Below are positions 61,622 through 64,000 of a stretch of 64,000 bases of DNA, in pieces. The position numbers and the translations under genes are program-made. The DNA is taken from the NCBI GenBank assembly GCA_029582155.1, contig CM055895.1, positions 21,741,171 through 21,805,170 of the forward strand, read 5' to 3'. Origin of the DNA: Panopea generosa (taxonomy: Eukaryota > Mollusca > Bivalvia > Adapedonta > Hiatellidae). Below the pieces are notes generated by a model, which worked only from the letters and a program-made list of their open reading frames with translations, searched no databases and was not told where the DNA came from. Every line of letters starts with the position of its first letter. The first letter of the stretch is position 1.

Positions 61622-64000
61622 AACAAAGTAGGCTGAAACTTGTCAAAGTAGGCTAGAAGCGATTAAAGTAGGTAAAAACGATCAAAGTAAACTAGAAGTG
61701 ATCAAAGTAGACTAGAAATGATCAAGTAGGCTACAACTGGTCAAAGTAGACTAGAACTGGTCAAAGTAGACTAGAACTGGTCAAAGTAGGCTACAACTGA
61801 TCAAAGTAGGCTAGAACTGGTCAAAGTAGGCTGGAACTGATCAAAGTAGGCTACAACTGATCAAAGTAGGCTACAACTGGTCAAAGTAGACTAGAACTGG
61901 TCAAAGTAGACTAGAACTGGTCAAAGTAGGCTGGAACTGATCAAAGTAGGCTGGAACTGATTGAAGTATGCTGAAACTGGTCAAAGTGTGCTAGAACTGG
62001 TCAAAGTATGCTAGAAGTGTTCAAAGAAGGCTAGAAGTGATCAAATAATGCAACAAGTGATCAAAGTATGCTAGAAGTGACCAAAGTATGCTACAAGTGA
62101 TCAAAGTAGGCTAGAAGTGATCAAAGTATGCTAGAAGTGATCAAAGTAGGCTAGAAGTGATCAAATAACGCTACAAGTGATCAAAGTATGCTAGAAGTGT
62201 TCAAAGTATGCTAGAAGTGATCAAAGTAGGCTAGAAGTAATCAAAGTAGGCTAGAAGTGATCAAATAACGCTACAAGTGATCAAAGTATGCTAGAAGTGA
62301 CCAAAGTATGCTAGAAGTGTTCAGAGTAGGCTAGAAGTGATCAAATAACGCTACAAGTGATCAAAGTATGCTAGAAGTGTTCAAAGTATGCTACAAGTGA
62401 TCGAAGTATGCTAGAAGTGTTCAAAGTAGGCTAGAAGTAATCAAAGTAGACTAGAAGTGACCAAAGTATGCTAGAAGTGTTCAAAGTAGGCTAGAAGTGT
62501 TCAAAGTACGCTAAAAGTGATCAAAGTATGCTAGAAGTGTTCAAAGTATGCTAGAAGTGTTCAAAGTACGCTACAAGTGAACAAAATATGCTAGAATTGT
62601 TCAAAGTACGTTACAAGTGATCAAAGTATGCTAGTGTTCAAAGTAGGCAAGAAGTGATCAAAGTAGACTAGAAGTGACCAAAGTACGCTACAAGTGTTCA
62701 AAGTAGGCTAGAAGTGATTAAAGTAGACTACAAGTGACCAAAGTACGCTTCAAGTGATCAAAGTATGCTAGAAGTGTTCAAAGTAGGCAAGAAGTGATCA
62801 AAGTATGCTAGAACTGGTCAAAGTAGACTAGAAGTGACCAAAGTAGGCTACAACAGGTCAAAGTAGACCAAGTGATCAAAGTAGTCTGGAATTGGTCAAA
62901 GTAGACTAGAAGTGACCAAAGTAGGCTTCAAGTGATCAAAGTATGCTAGAAGTGGGCAAAAGCTATAACTGATAAAAAAAGACTAGAAGTGACCAAAGTA
63001 CGCTAAAAGTGATCAAAATAAGACTAGAACTGATCAAAGTAGGTTAGAAGTGATTTTAGTTGATATTAATTTATTTTAGCTTGATTGTGATGAAAGCTTA
63101 GAGCTTATATGAACCGCTTTCTAGTCCACTTCCTGGGTAGAACCAGTACTGAGTATTGTTTTATGAGAGGCATCAGGTCAGCCGAGGATCAAACCCGCAA
63201 CCTCTGGTGTGAGCAGCCAACACTCTGTTCATTAAACTACCACCCCGCATAAGTGATTTTAGTCGACTAGAAGTGATCAAAATAGGCTAGAAATTATCAA
63301 AGTTATCCAAGTAGGCTAGAACTGGTCAAAGTAGACTATAAGTGATCAGAGTAGGCTAGAGGTGCTAAAAGTAGGGCAGAAGTGCTCAAAGTAGGCTAGA
63401 GGTGCTCAAAGTAGGACAGAAGTGCTCAAAGTAGGCTAGTGGTGCTCAAGTGTTAAACGTAGGGTAGAGGTGCTCAAAGTAGGGTAGAAGTGCTTAAAGA
63501 AGTCTAGATGTGCTCAAAGTAGGCTAAAGGTGCTCAAGTGCTCAAAGTAGGGTAGAAGTGCTCAAAGTAGGGTAGAAGTGATCAAGTAGGGTAGAAGTGC
63601 TAAAAGTAGGGTAGAAGTGCTCAAAGTAGGATAGAAGTGCTCAAAGTACGCTAGATGTGCTCAAACTAGGCTAAAGGTGCTCAAAGTAGCAAAGTAGGCT
63701 TGAGGTACTCAAAGTAGGCTAGAAGTGATCAAAGTAGGCTAGAGTTGCTCAAGTGCTTAAAGTAGGGTAGAAGTGCTCAAAGTAGGCTAGAGGTGCTCAA
63801 GTGCTTAAAGTAGGGTAGAATTGCTCAAAGTAGGGTAGAAGTGCTCAAGTGCTTAAAGTAGGGTAGAAGTGCTCAAAGTAGGGTAGTAGTGCTCAAAGTA
63901 GTGTAGAAGTGCTCAAAGTAGGCTAGAGGTGCTCAAGTGCTTAAAGTAGGGTAGAATTGCTCAAAGTAGGGTAGAAGTGCTCAAGTGATTAAAGTAGGGT
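61622..64000 (+). repeat. 20-bp tandem array in the 3' flank, runs off the window
   Basis: The unit is TCAAAGTAGGCTAGAAGTGA with variants (GACTAGAACTGG, TGCTAGAAGTGT, CGCTACAAGTGA). Past 63350 it changes to TCAAAGTAGGGTAGAAGTGC, often fused with CTCAAGTGCTTAAAG. There are more than 100 units, interrupted once by a SINE. Confidence 0.95.
63061..63250 (-). mobile_element. SINE family A, best copy, inserted in the 20-bp array
   Basis: On the minus strand it begins ATGCGGGGTGGTAGTTTAAT, then B box GGTTGCGGGTTTGATCCTCG, body GCCTCTCATAAAACAATACT and CAGTACTGGTTCTACCCAGG, and tail AAGCTAAAATAAATT. A 13-bp target duplication, AAGTGATTTTAGT, flanks it at 63048-63060 and 63251-63263. Confidence 0.85.

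Overview
This window is animal nuclear DNA. It is AT-rich, the introns are long and contain tRNA-derived SINEs, MITEs and minisatellites, and the two genes are split into many small exons. The repeat families suggest a marine mollusc, probably a bivalve. That is my inference; the sequence does not prove it. One 500-base run of N (792-1291) is an assembly gap.

There are two protein-coding genes, arranged head to head, and both encode DEDDh 3'-5' exonucleases. On the minus strand, from 20264 back to 5903, is an ERI2-like gene (exonuclease domain plus C-terminal GRF zinc finger; 9 coding exons, 669 residues). On the plus strand, from 20536 to 60807, is a REXO5-like RNA exonuclease (14 coding exons, 800 residues, no recognisable RRM domains). 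Every intron phase closes in both models. The two start codons are only 271 bp apart, so the genes probably share a bidirectional promoter. ERI2 and REXO5 are also divergent neighbours in human, so the pair looks like old conserved microsynteny.

Layout: 1-5900 is repeat-rich sequence downstream of ERI2. 5903-20264 is ERI2, with MITEs, SINEs and one 31-bp minisatellite in its introns. 20265-20535 is the shared promoter. 20629-34747 is the giant first intron of REXO5, holding SINEs, inverted-repeat elements and a decayed antisense L1/Tx1-like LINE. 34748-60807 is the rest of REXO5. 60808-64000 is the 3' flank, ending in a 20-bp tandem array that runs off the window.

The most unusual feature is the tandem-repeat load of REXO5. 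Roughly half of the interval from exon 2 to the last exon is minisatellite. Several arrays begin exactly at an exon-intron boundary and carry copies of exon sequence with the splice site. Intron 11 has 16 extra copies of the end of exon 11 with its donor. Intron 3 has about ten copies of the end of exon 3 with its donor, plus a second-generation array made from a deleted version of that unit. The intron 9 array includes the exon 10 acceptor and the first exon 10 bases. The intron 5 array runs into the exon 6 acceptor. Exon 5 has a single extra partial copy just upstream. The gene therefore appears to hold many decoy splice sites. In ERI2, the 31-bp array seems to come from the head of a tRNA-derived SINE, and the first coding exon is present twice.
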